The notes beneath the pieces were generated by a model, which saw only the letters and a list, made by a program, of their open reading frames with translations, was not told the origin of the DNA and ran no database searches. DNA of 64,000 nucleotides from Peptoniphilus asaccharolyticus DSM 20463 (GTDB lineage Bacteria > Bacillota > Clostridia > Tissierellales > Peptoniphilaceae): positions 496,001 through 560,000 of the forward strand of contig NZ_FWWR01000009.1 in the NCBI RefSeq assembly GCF_900176115.1, given 5' to 3'. The first letter of the stretch is position 1. Each line of letters opens with the position of its first letter. Both the position numbers and the translations under genes were made by a program. Positions 38,279 through 47,013 of this stretch are shown here, piece by piece.

Positions 38279-39291
38279 ATAAAACTCTCCTGTTCTTTAT
38301 AATCTAAGCCGAAATGGTCGTAGGCCAATTTAGTAGCTACTCTTCCTCTCGGAGTTCTGTTTATAAATCCTATTTGTAGTAAATACGGCTCATATACATC
38401 TTCTATGGTTATTCTTTCTTCGTTCACAGATGCTGCTATTGCATCAATGCCAACAGGTCTACCTTGAAAATTATTTATCATTGTCATAATAATTTTTCTG
38501 TCTAAACCATCTAAACCGTAGCTATCTATTCCCAATAGATTAAGACCTTTTTGAGCAACATTTTGTGTTATAACTCCACTTTCTTTAACCTCTGCATAGT
38601 CTCTAACTCTCTTTAGAAGTCTGTTAGCTATTCTAGGAGTGCCCCTAGATCTTTTCGCTATCTCCAAAGCTCCCTCTTTATCTATGCCTATATTTAGAAT
38701 ACTTGCTGAACGCATTATGATTTCTGTCAAAGAATCCAAATCATACATTTCTAAGTTTAATATTACACCAAATCTATCTCTCAAAGGAGAAGTCAACTGT
38801 CCAGCTCGTGTAGTAGCACCTATAAGAGTAAACCTTGGCAAATCCAATCTTATAGACCTTGCGGATGGCCCTTTACCAACTATTATGTCTAGTGCGTAGT
38901 CTTCCATCGCCGGATATAAAATTTCTTCGACAGTTCTGTGAATTCTATGAATTTCATCTATAAAAATCACATCATTTTCTTCTAAATTCGTTAGAATACT
39001 TGCTAAATCCCCAGCTTTCTCAATAGCCGGACCACTAGTCACCTTTATATGAACTCCCATTTCATTTGCAATTATATTACTAAGTGTTGTCTTACCAAGC
39101 CCTGGCGGCCCACTAAGAAGCACATGATCCAGAGGTTCATGTCTGTTTTTAGCAGCTTCAATGAATATATTCAATTTTTCTATAACTTTGTATTGACCTA
39201 TGTATTCATCCAACCTCTTAGGTCGTAAACTATTTTCTACAATAGCATCTTCGCTCCCAAACTGGGGTTCTATTAATCTATTGCTTTCCAT
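38275..39291 (-). CDS. ruvB: Holliday junction branch-migration helicase RuvB
   Basis: AAA+ motor that drives branch migration. It is 338 residues. Walker [12 protein letters not shown], Walker B FIDEIHR, and sensor [18 protein letters not shown] are all present, and the C-terminal winged helix ends with TPRGRVAT. It lies 10 bases after ruvA, and ruvC precedes ruvA, so all three Ruv proteins come from one mRNA. Confidence 0.98.
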   Translation of the reverse strand: MESNRLIEPQFGSEDAIVENSLRPKRLDEYIGQYKVIEKLNIFIEAAKNRHEPLDHVLLSGPPGLGKTTLSNIIANEMGVHIKVTSGPAIEKAGDLASILTNLEENDVIFIDEIHRIHRTVEEILYPAMEDYALDIIVGKGPSARSIRLDLPRFTLIGATTRAGQLTSPLRDRFGVILNLEMYDLDSLTEIIMRSASILNIGIDKEGALEIAKRSRGTPRIANRLLKRVRDYAEVKESGVITQNVAQKGLNLLGIDSYGLDGLDRKIIMTMINNFQGRPVGIDAIAASVNEERITIEDVYEPYLLQIGFINRTPRGRVATKLAYDHFGLDYKEQESFI

Positions 39292-39301
39292 AAATTCATC
39301 C

Positions 39302-39877
39302 TTACTTGCCTAAATTTTTTAAGGCATATTTTATTTGTTCACCTATGTCTAAAGACTTATCGACTCCATTTAAAGCTAATTTTGCCTCATTAGTATTATA
39401 ACCTAATGAAATCAGCGCATCTATAGCTCCGTCATTTTCTATAACTTCCACAACATCTTCAATAGCCAAATTAAAGTTATATTTTGGAATTTTATCCTTT
39501 AACTCTAAAACTATCCTCTGAGCAGTTTTTTTACCTACCCCCGGAGCTCCTGTAAGTACATTTGAGTCCTCTGAACTTATTGCATAAACTATATTACCTA
39601 ATGGAATAGCAGATAGTAACCCAAGTCCAACTTTAGGGCCAACCGAAGACACCGATGTCAACAAATCAAATAAAATTCTGCTCTCTCTAGTCAAAAATCC
39701 ATAGAGAGTTAAACTATCTTCTCTGACTATAAGTCTAACGAAAATCTTTTGTTGATTATAACTTAAATCCTCTAACTCTATCTTAGGCATATAGATTACA
39801 TATCCCTTTGAGTTGTTTTCTACAACACAATAATTTTCGTTTATTTCAACTACTTCACCTTTTATAAAATCAAACAT
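39302..39877 (-). CDS. ruvA: Holliday junction DNA-binding protein RuvA
   Basis: Tetramer that binds the four-way junction and loads RuvB. It is 191 residues. An N-terminal OB domain (1-62) is followed by helix-hairpin-helix motifs [10 protein letters not shown] and [19 protein letters not shown], and a C-terminal UBA-like domain contacts RuvB. Starts on the last base of the ruvC stop codon. Confidence 0.97.
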   Translation of the reverse strand: MFDFIKGEVVEINENYCVVENNSKGYVIYMPKIELEDLSYNQQKIFVRLIVREDSLTLYGFLTRESRILFDLLTSVSSVGPKVGLGLLSAIPLGNIVYAISSEDSNVLTGAPGVGKKTAQRIVLELKDKIPKYNFNLAIEDVVEVIENDGAIDALISLGYNTNEAKLALNGVDKSLDIGEQIKYALKNLGK

Positions 39878-40371
39878 TATTTCATCCTAAATAACTCCTT
39901 GAATTTAAGCGAAGACGAATGCGTAACAGCAACTGCAAGCGCATCTGCCACATCATCCGGCTTAGGAATCTCACTCAAACCAAGTATCATTCTAACCATT
40001 TCTTGAACTTGTTTTTTTTCAGCTCTACCATATCCAACTATCGCATCTTTAATTTGAAGTGGTGTATATTCATACAGTTCATTCACGTGAAGCTTCACGG
40101 CTAGTATTTCCACGCCCCTTGCTTCGGCAACTTGTATGGCTGTCTTGGTATTTTTATTAAAAAACAGCTCTTCGAAAGCTATATCATCCGGCTTATATTT
40201 TTCTATTAATTGATTTAACTCTATATAGATTTTCTCAAGTCTCTTTGGAAAAGTCAAATCTTTGTCTGTTGTAATTGCTCCATATACTACAGGTTTTACC
40301 CTACTTCCGATTACATCTATTATTCCGTAACCAACTATGGCATATCCTGGATCTATTCCTAATATTCTCAT
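39877..40371 (-). CDS. ruvC: Holliday junction resolvase RuvC
   Basis: Cuts Holliday junctions. It is 164 residues with an RNase H fold. Catalytic acids are seen in GIDPGYAIVGYG (D7), FEELFF (E about 67) and the C-terminal KPDDVADALAVAVTH (the DD/D pair). First gene of the ruvC-to-scfB unit. A terminator hairpin lies 13 bases before its start. Confidence 0.97.
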   Translation of the reverse strand: MRILGIDPGYAIVGYGIIDVIGSRVKPVVYGAITTDKDLTFPKRLEKIYIELNQLIEKYKPDDIAFEELFFNKNTKTAIQVAEARGVEILAVKLHVNELYEYTPLQIKDAIVGYGRAEKKQVQEMVRMILGLSEIPKPDDVADALAVAVTHSSSLKFKELFRMK

Positions 40372-40383
40372 AATTTATCCTAT

Positions 40384-40412
40384 AAAAAAAACTAAGATCA
40401 CTCTTAGTTTTT
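40384..40412 (-). terminator. Terminator/attenuator before ruvC
   Basis: Stem AAAACTAAGA/TCTTAGTTTT with a GTGA loop, then a T-run. It ends the unknown upstream gene but also lies between the only visible promoter (40438-40446) and ruvC. Confidence 0.85.
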
Positions 40413-40437
40413 ATTCTTTAATCAATCTCACTATATA

Positions 40438-40446
40438 ATTATAACA
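40438..40446 (-). promoter_or_regulatory. Extended -10 element upstream of ruvC
   Basis: TGTTATAAT on the minus strand, an extended -10 without a clear -35, located just past the stop of the upstream gene. It would give a leader of about 60 bases that contains the terminator at 40384-40412. Confidence 0.5.
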
Positions 40447-40453
40447 CGAAATG

Positions 40454-41212
40454 CTATTTATATCTCTTTATAACTTGGTCATTAATTCCTTCCCAATATG
40501 CATTTTCAAATATTCTTATGCCGTCCATACAAAGGAACTTGACTATTTTTTTATTCAAACCTTTTAATTCTCTTCTTGTAAGATTAGAGTTAGTTTCTTT
40601 AATTTTTTTGCCTCCATCTAAATTAAATACCAATTGCTTGTCAACATGAGCATTTAAATTATAGACTTTTCTCTTTAAAACTTTTAAATTGAATTTAAAA
40701 ACTAAATCGTAAACTTGTTTCTTTACATTCGAATCATTTTTAAAATCATTTAATATCTTAGCTTTTAATTCAAGAATTTCAGGTCTTAAAATTTCTTTAT
40801 TGAATAATTTTTTTCTATTGTATAATTGTTCGATTGTAAAATATTTACAAGTCATTATTTCCAATAGATTTACAGATTTTTTAGCGTTTATACCAGCTCT
40901 ATAGCCCTCTAAATAAACGTACAATTCAAATCTATTTACATCGTCATGAATCAAACTGCTTAAGTTATTAGCTATTAAATCCACGCCTTCTTTATCTTTT
41001 AGAAACTTTAATATATCTTTTTTTAGGTGCTTTAAAGAAATATATGTAGGGCATATATTATCAACAGATTCTTCAATTTGATATATGTTAAGAAGTATGT
41101 TTAATGCTTCAGAGTCATTATCATACAAAAATTTTTCAATTAAAAATCTCTTAACATCTTTTAGACAAAATTTATAATTCAATTGTTCACCATTGATATA
41201 AAGTTGCTCCAT
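40454..41212 (-). CDS. Hypothetical protein, unknown family
   Basis: Not recognised. It is 252 residues from the ATG at 41212, which has GGAGGAAA upstream; a longer reading to 41242 lacks an SD. It is mainly alpha-helical by composition, basic (many Lys), with no signal peptide, TM segment or catalytic motif. The middle has a YLEGYRAG segment (near residue 110) seen in some small clostridial helical proteins. It stands alone between asnA and ruvC, ending at a terminator. Confidence 0.7.
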   Translation of the reverse strand: MEQLYINGEQLNYKFCLKDVKRFLIEKFLYDNDSEALNILLNIYQIEESVDNICPTYISLKHLKKDILKFLKDKEGVDLIANNLSSLIHDDVNRFELYVYLEGYRAGINAKKSVNLLEIMTCKYFTIEQLYNRKKLFNKEILRPEILELKAKILNDFKNDSNVKKQVYDLVFKFNLKVLKRKVYNLNAHVDKQLVFNLDGGKKIKETNSNLTRRELKGLNKKIVKFLCMDGIRIFENAYWEGINDQVIKRYK

Positions 41213-41287
41213 TAGTTTCCTCCAGATAATATTATTATACAATATTTATCATCTGTTGTGTTACCAAAAATGAAATAACAAAAAATT

Positions 41288-42286
41288 TTATAATAGAATT
41301 ATTCCATCTTTCTTACATTCTTCAATAGTTTTTTCATCCCAAACTGATGCTTGAACTTCACCTATGTGTCTTTTTTCAAGGAAATACATGCAAAGTCTTG
41401 ATTGCCCAATACCTCCACCAATTGTTAGTGGAAGAGTATTTTCAAGAACTCCCTTATGATAAGCTAAATCCTTTAGGTGTTCTCTTCCAGCTAATTCAAG
41501 TTGTTTAGCTAATGATTTTTCATCAACTCTAACTCCCATAGAAGATAATTCCATAGCACTTTCTAATACAGGGTTCCAGAACAATATATCCCCATTTAAA
41601 GACCAATCATCATAATCAGCACTTCTTGAATCATGTGGCTCTCCATTAGAAAGCTTTGAGCCTATCCCTATTATGAATACAGCTTTTTTCTCTTTAGTTA
41701 TAGCATTTTCTCTTTCTTTTGAAGTCATATTTGGATATTTATTTAACAGCTCTTCAGAAGTTATAAAGAAAATTTCTTCAGGTAATTTTTGAGTTAATAC
41801 ATAAGGATATACTTGGTTGATATACTCTTCAGCTCTCTTAAATACTTCAAAGATTTGTCTCACTGTAGATTTTAAAAACTCAACATTTCTGTCTCCTGCC
41901 TTTATAATCTTTTCCCAATCCCATTGGTCTACATACACTGAGTGGATTACATCAAGTTCTTCATCTGGTCTTAGAGCGTTCATATCTGCATATAAACCTT
42001 CATAATATTTAAAGCCATATTCATTTAATGCATATCTCTTCCATTTAGCAAGAGACTGTACAATTTCAACACCTATTCCATATTTTCTGAAATCAAATGC
42101 AACTGCCCTTTCGACACCACTTAAATTATCATTCATACCCGTTTCAGGTCTTACCATAATTGGAGCTGATATTCTAGCTAAATTTAATGTATTAGCTAAA
42201 TCTCTTTGAAAATAATCTTTCAAAGATTTAATTGCCATTTGTGTTTCTTTTAAATCTAAACTTTTTACTTCTGAATTGTTTCTCAT
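41288..42286 (-). CDS. asnA: Aspartate-ammonia ligase (asparagine synthetase A)
   Basis: Makes asparagine from aspartate, ammonia and ATP. It is 332 residues, normal for AsnA, with a class II synthetase-like fold. Visible motifs are ISAPIMVRPETGMNDNLSG.ERAV near 40-64, DQWDWEK and GGGIGQSRLCM at the C-terminus. The SD is GGGGG. Its natural upstream context has been altered: a terminator lies 10 bases before its start, and an IS30 copy lies 130 bases upstream. Confidence 0.96.
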   Translation of the reverse strand: MRNNSEVKSLDLKETQMAIKSLKDYFQRDLANTLNLARISAPIMVRPETGMNDNLSGVERAVAFDFRKYGIGVEIVQSLAKWKRYALNEYGFKYYEGLYADMNALRPDEELDVIHSVYVDQWDWEKIIKAGDRNVEFLKSTVRQIFEVFKRAEEYINQVYPYVLTQKLPEEIFFITSEELLNKYPNMTSKERENAITKEKKAVFIIGIGSKLSNGEPHDSRSADYDDWSLNGDILFWNPVLESAMELSSMGVRVDEKSLAKQLELAGREHLKDLAYHKGVLENTLPLTIGGGIGQSRLCMYFLEKRHIGEVQASVWDEKTIEECKKDGIILL

Positions 42287-42295
42287 TTTTCCCCC

Positions 42296-42324
42296 AAAAA
42301 ATCTCCCATCAACAAGACGGGAGA
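42296..42324 (-). terminator. Terminator directly upstream of asnA
   Basis: Stem CTCCCGTC/GATGGGAG (one G-U) with TTGTT loop, then TTTTTT and immediately the asnA SD. It follows the ancestral stop of the phospholipase-C-like gene (42341). It may be that gene's terminator, an asnA attenuator, or both. Confidence 0.8.
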
Positions 42325-42340
42325 AATTAATAAATTTATT

Positions 42341-42415
42341 TTAAATAAATTGATAACCCATTTCTTCGTTATATGAATAAATTGTCTCGATTATAAATGA
42401 TGCTATTTTATAAGA
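42341..42415 (-). pseudogene. Detached 3' end of the phospholipase-C-like gene
   Basis: When the IS30 copy and one target duplicate (AAGA) are removed, the frame of the gene at 43531-44079 continues here without a break. It adds 23 codons (YKIASF... to ...GYQFI) and ends at TAA 42341-42343. The restored protein would be 205 residues. This shows the insertion hit the last tenth of a real gene. Confidence 0.8.
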
Positions 42416-43532
42416 GACGAATTGTCAAATCAAATGCAACACCTATGGTAAGAGACCAAAAAGTTCTTCTTTAGGTGTTTTATATTTTATACATTTTCTA
42501 GGTCTATTATTCATTAAACTTAAGTTATAATTTAATTCATCAATATTCACTTCTGATAAATCCATACCCTTAGGATAAAACTCCCTCAAAAGTCCGTTAC
42601 TATTTTCATTTGTACCTTTTTGCCATGCACAATAGGGATCACAAAAATAAGTTTTGCATCCTAATTCTTTTTCTATTTTCTCAAATTCTGAAAATTCTTT
42701 ACCTCTATCAAAGGTTATTGTTTTTACTAATTCTTTTGGATAATCTTTTAATGCATTTATTATTGCTGGTGTTACGCTTTCCGACTTTCTATTTTCAACT
42801 AGGATTGCTATATAATATCTAGATTTTCTTTCTGCTAAAGTTACGAAACAACATCTACTTTTCCTTTTATGATCTAATCTGCCTGATTCCACTGTATCTG
42901 CTTCCCAGTGGCCTAATTCTTGCCTTCTGTATATCTCTTTAGGTCTTTTCTTAATTGTTCTACCTTTATCATTGAATTTTCCTCTTTTTTTCTGCTGGCC
43001 TTTTAAATTTAGCTTTTCTTCTCAAATTTTTCATACTAGTTTTTGGCAGCTTTTTGGCGTGTATCATTCTATATATCGTTGATGTAGATGGTAATTCATG
43101 AATCTCATTTGTGTTTCTATTTGATATTTGTTCAGGGGACCAATGTTCGTTAATCTTTACAGTTAAATAATCAATAACATCTTTAGAAAATTTACTTTTT
43201 CTATGGCAGTCTTTTCTTCTATCAATATATTTATCATTTGCCTTTATCGGAAAGTACTTAGTGTAACTTCCCCTACTAACTTTTATCTTAGATGAATTTC
43301 TTTTAATTTCTCTAGATATTGTACTAGGTGACCTTTTAAGTGCTTGTGCAATTTTCCTTATACTCATTCCTAAATTTAAAAATTGGTAAATACAAGATCT
43401 TTCTTCTATGGTAAGATGGTTATAGCTCATAGTTAATCACTCCTTTTAATATGTTTTGTTTGGTCACTTACATATTAACACAGCTGATTAGCTATGAGTT
43501 TATTTATGTTGCACTTGTTATGATAAATTATC
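42416..43532 (-). mobile_element. IS30-family element, copy A (1117 bp)
   Basis: Bounded by imperfect terminal repeats of about 26 bp: GACGAATTGTCAAATC... on the left and GATAATTTATCATAAC... read inward from the right, both reaching GCAACA. Exact 4-bp target duplication AAGA at 42412-42415 and 43533-43536. Nearly identical to the copies at 49936-51051 and 59893-61008. It has one extra T in a T-run, which breaks the transposase. It lies in the 3' end of the phospholipase-C-like gene, upstream of asnA. Confidence 0.95.
42443..43430 (-). pseudogene. IS30 transposase, frameshifted (copy A)
   Basis: Encodes the same 328-residue IS30 transposase as copy C but with seven T instead of six at 42985-42991. 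The frame therefore breaks after residue 148, giving a 153-residue N-terminal piece with the HTH region and a 149-residue C-terminal piece with the catalytic D and E. It is unlikely to be active unless slippage on the A7 run restores the frame. Confidence 0.9.
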
Positions 43533-44079
43533 AAGACAATAAAAAACCAAAATTCAAATCATTTGAGAAATTAGGTTGATTTAACATATATTCCTTAACT
43601 ATGCTTTCGATATATTCTTCAACATATTTAACAAGATTGTCTTCACTATTGACATTCAAATTCTTAAATGAAAATAGTTCAAATTCATGCTTTGCAGAAT
43701 ATTTGTTAAGGTCTGATTCATATTTCATATGCTCTCTCATATTGCCCATGTATGTTTTTCTATATGCATGAGGATAACAAGTATAGTCACATAAATAATG
43801 TGATATTATCCCTAATTTTCTTGAAAAATAATTATTTTGAATTTTATTTAAATTTTCAAGTTTTGAATACCTAAATAGATGAATTAACAACACTATTTCT
43901 TTTGAAATGTATTTTATACTTTCATCTTTATAGTGTCTTATCATTCTATAATAAGGTAGTACATCTGGAGCTACAGAACCCCATGTAAGTTTATCTATAT
44001 TTAAATTAATTCCATATTCATTTTTTATTTCTTGATTAACTCTTCGGATTACTCGTCTATGTGTTTCTGCTAAAATAAT
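43531..44079 (-). pseudogene. Zinc-dependent phospholipase C-like protein, 3' end cut by IS30
   Basis: Resembles the Zn_dep_PLPC family. The segment GIISHYLCDYTCYPHAYR, with later HMKYE and HEFE, supplies His/Asp-type metal ligands; WGSVAPDVLPYY near the N-terminus also matches. There is no signal peptide. No ATG, GTG or TTG opens the frame. The best start is ATT at 44079, six bases after AGGA and about 20 bases after the predicted transcription start, giving AETHRRV... at the start. The stop TGA (43531-43533) is made by the insertion; 23 native codons lie beyond the element. The residual 182-residue product keeps the ligand region and may be partly active. Confidence 0.65.
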
Positions 44080-44106
44080 AACACTTCCTTTCCAGAGTAT
44101 AGAGAT

Positions 44107-44135
44107 ATTTTATAACCCCTTAAAACTTTTGTCAA
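44107..44135 (-). promoter_or_regulatory. Promoter of the phospholipase-C-like gene
   Basis: TTGACA (44130-44135), 17-base spacer and TAAAAT (44107-44112), just after the GH18 gene's stop. It supports the reading that translation begins near 44079, upstream of the first ATG at 43944. Confidence 0.75.
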
Positions 44136-44142
44136 ACAATTG

Positions 44143-45801
44143 TTAAATTTTTTTTATATCTTTTAGAACATTTTTTATAGTTTGCCATATATCTCCAGTT
44201 TCAAAACCTCTTCTCCAACTAGCAACTCCACCTAGAGAATATTTTCCAACAAGAGAAGTTTTCCACTCAATAGACTTAGAATCTTCAACCCAAATTTTAT
44301 AATGTTTTGAATTATAAGTGTATTCAGAATAATCTTGTTTTGCCTTGTTATCCCATTCTATTTTTGCATTTCTATCAGCTAAAATTTTATTAACTTGTCC
44401 CATTGAAAGTGCATCACTATTCAAAGACTTATCGTCTTCACTCCAAAGTCTTGAATAAAATGGAACACATAATATAAGTTTTTCTTTTGGTATTTGATTT
44501 ATAACTAAATTTATATTTCCTTCAACCCAATTATATTCAGCTACAGAACCTGCTTTATCTGATGTAGACCAGTGTTGGTCATAAGCCATTAGCATAACAT
44601 AATCTGCTATCTTGCCAAGTTCTCTTCTGTCATAAGGTTCTTTTTTTACATTAGATGAAATTTGAGGTGTCACATCAACACTTACCAACAATTTATTAGC
44701 ATGGAAAACCCCTGTCAATTCTCTTACGAATTGAGTTATTCCATCTCTATCGTCTATTTTAGTGTTTTCAAAATCAATATTTATTCCTTTTAATCCATAT
44801 TGTTTTGTAAGAGCTAAAACTTTTTCTATAGCTTTTTCTCTTGATGAACTCTTACTTAAAAATTCTGTTGTTAAATCAGCTTTAAAAGAATTATCTAAGT
44901 ATCCCCAAACATCTACACCCAAATCATTATACTTCTTTACATAGTCTTGTCTTCCTCTATCAATTATATTTCCTGAACCATCGCTAACGGAAAACCATGT
45001 AGGGCATATTACATTCACGCCTGGCAGTTCTTTTATGCTGCTAACCACATCATCTGACTGTCTAGCGTAAGTATAGTCCCATGTTAAATTGAGAGGGGCC
45101 TTAGCCTCTCTCTTCTTTTTATCTTTTTCAATTTTAAATCTATTCTTAGGTAAGTTCACTTCTAATTTGGACTTAGCTATATATCCGGCATATCCTTCAA
45201 TTTCTCTAACTTTATAGAAGTCGCCTTCTTCACCATATACATAGACCTTATCTCCATTTTTAAGAATAGAAACAATTGGAGATTTAGTGCTATCTGACTC
45301 TCTCATGTTCAATCCATCTCCAGGAGATACTCCAACAGCATATTCCAAGTTGTCATAATCCATAATCAATAAATTTTTATCTTGGATAAACTTTAAAGTT
45401 ACTGGATAGTCATATATAAAAGCTTCTATTGGAACGTAGATTTTAGAATCTTTTTCTATTATAGGATCTCTTAATCCTATCTTTTGAGAGTTTAAAACTC
45501 CTTCTTTTGCTCCAACTTTAATTCTCTTTGTGCCTTGCTCATTTACAAAAATTACAGTCTTTTCATTTTCGTCATATTTTACAGTTTCATCTACATATTC
45601 TTTTATAAAATCTAAAGATAGGTAATATTGACCATCTATCTTATCAAATTCACCTTTCTTTATCTTATCTCCCTCTACAACAAAATTAAAACCTTGGTAA
45701 GCTTTAGAGGTTTCTCCAGAGCCTCTGTGCCCTAATAAAAATAAAGCCCCTGCTCCGCCTCCTATTATTAATAATAGTATGATAATAAAAAATTTCTTCA
45801 T
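44143..45801 (-). CDS. GH18-family glycoside hydrolase with SH3 and copper-amine-oxidase-like domains
   Basis: Membrane-anchored or secreted protein of 552 residues. A hydrophobic N-terminus (about 3-23) precedes a copper-amine-oxidase N-like domain (about 36-150), a bacterial SH3 domain (about 154-215) and a GH18 barrel (about 238-545). The catalytic motif is GINIDFE at 339-345 with acid Glu345, and MAYDQHW follows. It is similar in layout to spore or cell-wall N-acetylglucosaminidases (YaaH/YdhD type). Probably acts on peptidoglycan. A perfect inverted repeat lies at its ribosome-binding region. Confidence 0.88.
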   Translation of the reverse strand: MKKFFIIILLLIIGGGAGALFLLGHRGSGETSKAYQGFNFVVEGDKIKKGEFDKIDGQYYLSLDFIKEYVDETVKYDENEKTVIFVNEQGTKRIKVGAKEGVLNSQKIGLRDPIIEKDSKIYVPIEAFIYDYPVTLKFIQDKNLLIMDYDNLEYAVGVSPGDGLNMRESDSTKSPIVSILKNGDKVYVYGEEGDFYKVREIEGYAGYIAKSKLEVNLPKNRFKIEKDKKKREAKAPLNLTWDYTYARQSDDVVSSIKELPGVNVICPTWFSVSDGSGNIIDRGRQDYVKKYNDLGVDVWGYLDNSFKADLTTEFLSKSSSREKAIEKVLALTKQYGLKGINIDFENTKIDDRDGITQFVRELTGVFHANKLLVSVDVTPQISSNVKKEPYDRRELGKIADYVMLMAYDQHWSTSDKAGSVAEYNWVEGNINLVINQIPKEKLILCVPFYSRLWSEDDKSLNSDALSMGQVNKILADRNAKIEWDNKAKQDYSEYTYNSKHYKIWVEDSKSIEWKTSLVGKYSLGGVASWRRGFETGDIWQTIKNVLKDIKKI

Positions 45802-45813
45802 ATTCTAACTCCT

Positions 45814-45844
45814 TTAATGATTATATTATAACTATAATCATTAA
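45814..45844. repeat. Perfect 12-bp inverted repeat upstream of the GH18 gene
   Basis: TTAATGATTATA and its exact complement TATAATCATTAA are separated by 7 bases. It contains the best TATAAT of the region and abuts the SD of the GH18 gene. It could be a repressor operator or an mRNA hairpin that hides the ribosome site. Confidence 0.7.
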
Positions 45845-45884
45845 AAAATAAAAGTTAAATAAATTCTAAGTATGTATAACTTTA

Positions 45885-45922
45885 TAATAAAAAAGCTCAG
45901 AATCTTACGACCCTGAGTTTTA
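45885..45922 (-). terminator. Terminator after rplS
   Basis: AAAACTCAG pairs with CTGAGCTTTT around a roughly 12-base loop, followed by TTTTTT. Closes the ylxM-to-rplS operon. Confidence 0.85.
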
Positions 45923-45924
45923 TA

Positions 45925-46272
45925 TTAATAGTTAGTTTTTTCTTTAACTTTAGCTGCTTTACCTTGTCTATCTCTTAAGTAATAAAGTTTAGAACGTCTA
46001 ACTTTACCTTTACGAACTACAACTAATTTTGCAATTCTTGGTGTATTCATAAGAAAAGTTCTTTCAACTCCTATACCATAAGAAATTCTTCTAACAGTGA
46101 AAGTTCTTCTTGAGCTCTTTCCTTGAATTTTTATAACAGTTCCTTCGAAAGCTTGAACTCTTTCTCTTGAACCTTCAATTATTCTATAGTGAACTTGAAC
46201 TGTATCTCCAACGTTAAAAGATGGAAGATCGTCTCTTAATTGTTCAGCTTCTATTGCTCTTATAATGTCCAT
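45925..46272 (-). CDS. rplS: 50S ribosomal protein L19
   Basis: Large-subunit protein at the 30S interface. It is 115 residues. Motifs [25 protein letters not shown] and the basic C-terminus [13 protein letters not shown] are typical. Last gene of rpsP-khpA-rimM-trmD-rplS. Confidence 0.98.
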   Translation of the reverse strand: MDIIRAIEAEQLRDDLPSFNVGDTVQVHYRIIEGSRERVQAFEGTVIKIQGKSSRRTFTVRRISYGIGVERTFLMNTPRIAKLVVVRKGKVRRSKLYYLRDRQGKAAKVKEKTNY

Positions 46273-46287
46273 ATTGCCCTCCTCTCG

Positions 46288-47013
46288 TCATATGTCCTTT
46301 TTTAATTCATTTAGTATATTTAATTCTTCTGAAGTCAATACCTCTTCTTTTAAAAGATCAGGTCTCTTCAAAAAAGTGTTTTTTAGAGCTTCTCTTCGCC
46401 TATAGTCTTCAATTAATTTATGATTACCGTTTAATAGCACTTCTGGAACCTTTAGACCCTCAAAATCCATAGGTCTTGTATATTGAGGATGCTCTAAAAT
46501 ACCTCTGTAATGAGATTCATCACTGTAGCTTTCACTACTAGATAAAACCCCTGGAAGTAGTCTAGTTACTCCATCAATAAGTACCATAGATGCCATCTCT
46601 CCACCAGTTAAAACATAATCCCCTATTGATATTTCTTCATCAACGTAGTTTTCAACAACACGATTATCGATACCTTCATAGTGTCCATTTAATAAAATTA
46701 AATGTTCTTCTTTAGATAATTCCTTCAACTTATTCTGTGTCAATACACTTCCTTGAGCTGAAAGATATATAACCTTGCTATTTTCTGTCTTAACTGAGTC
46801 TATAGCCTTTTTAATAGGTCCTATTTGCATAAGCATTCCAGGCCCTCCGCCATAGGGATAATCATCAACTTTATGATGTTTGTTTTCAGAAAAATCTCTG
46901 ATATTTATTGTATTTAGATCAATTTTTTCTTCTTTTATAGCTCTTGAAATTATACTGTAACTTTCCAAAATCTCAAAAAAGTCTGGAAATAAAGTTAAAA
47001 CACTAAATTTCAC
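46288..47013 (-). CDS. trmD: tRNA (guanine-37-N1)-methyltransferase
   Basis: Methylates G37 next to the anticodon, preventing frameshifts. It is 241 residues with a SPOUT trefoil knot. Visible motifs are the N-terminal TLFPDFFE, the SAM site YLSAQGS, LLNGHYEGID and the conserved ISIGDYVLTGGE. Overlaps rimM by 4 bases. Confidence 0.98.
   Translation of the reverse strand: MKFSVLTLFPDFFEILESYSIISRAIKEEKIDLNTINIRDFSENKHHKVDDYPYGGGPGMLMQIGPIKKAIDSVKTENSKVIYLSAQGSVLTQNKLKELSKEEHLILLNGHYEGIDNRVVENYVDEEISIGDYVLTGGEMASMVLIDGVTRLLPGVLSSSESYSDESHYRGILEHPQYTRPMDFEGLKVPEVLLNGNHKLIEDYRRREALKNTFLKRPDLLKEEVLTSEELNILNELKKDI

Noticed and set aside
42610-42822. 70-residue plus-strand ORF, repeated at 50130-50342 and 60087-60299
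   Set aside because: It is antisense to the transposase and present three times only because the IS is; no SD and low-complexity hydrophobic translation.
42443-43430. Programmed frameshift in IS30 copy A
   Set aside because: Copies B and C read through the same place with six T and no shift, so the seventh T is more likely a mutation.
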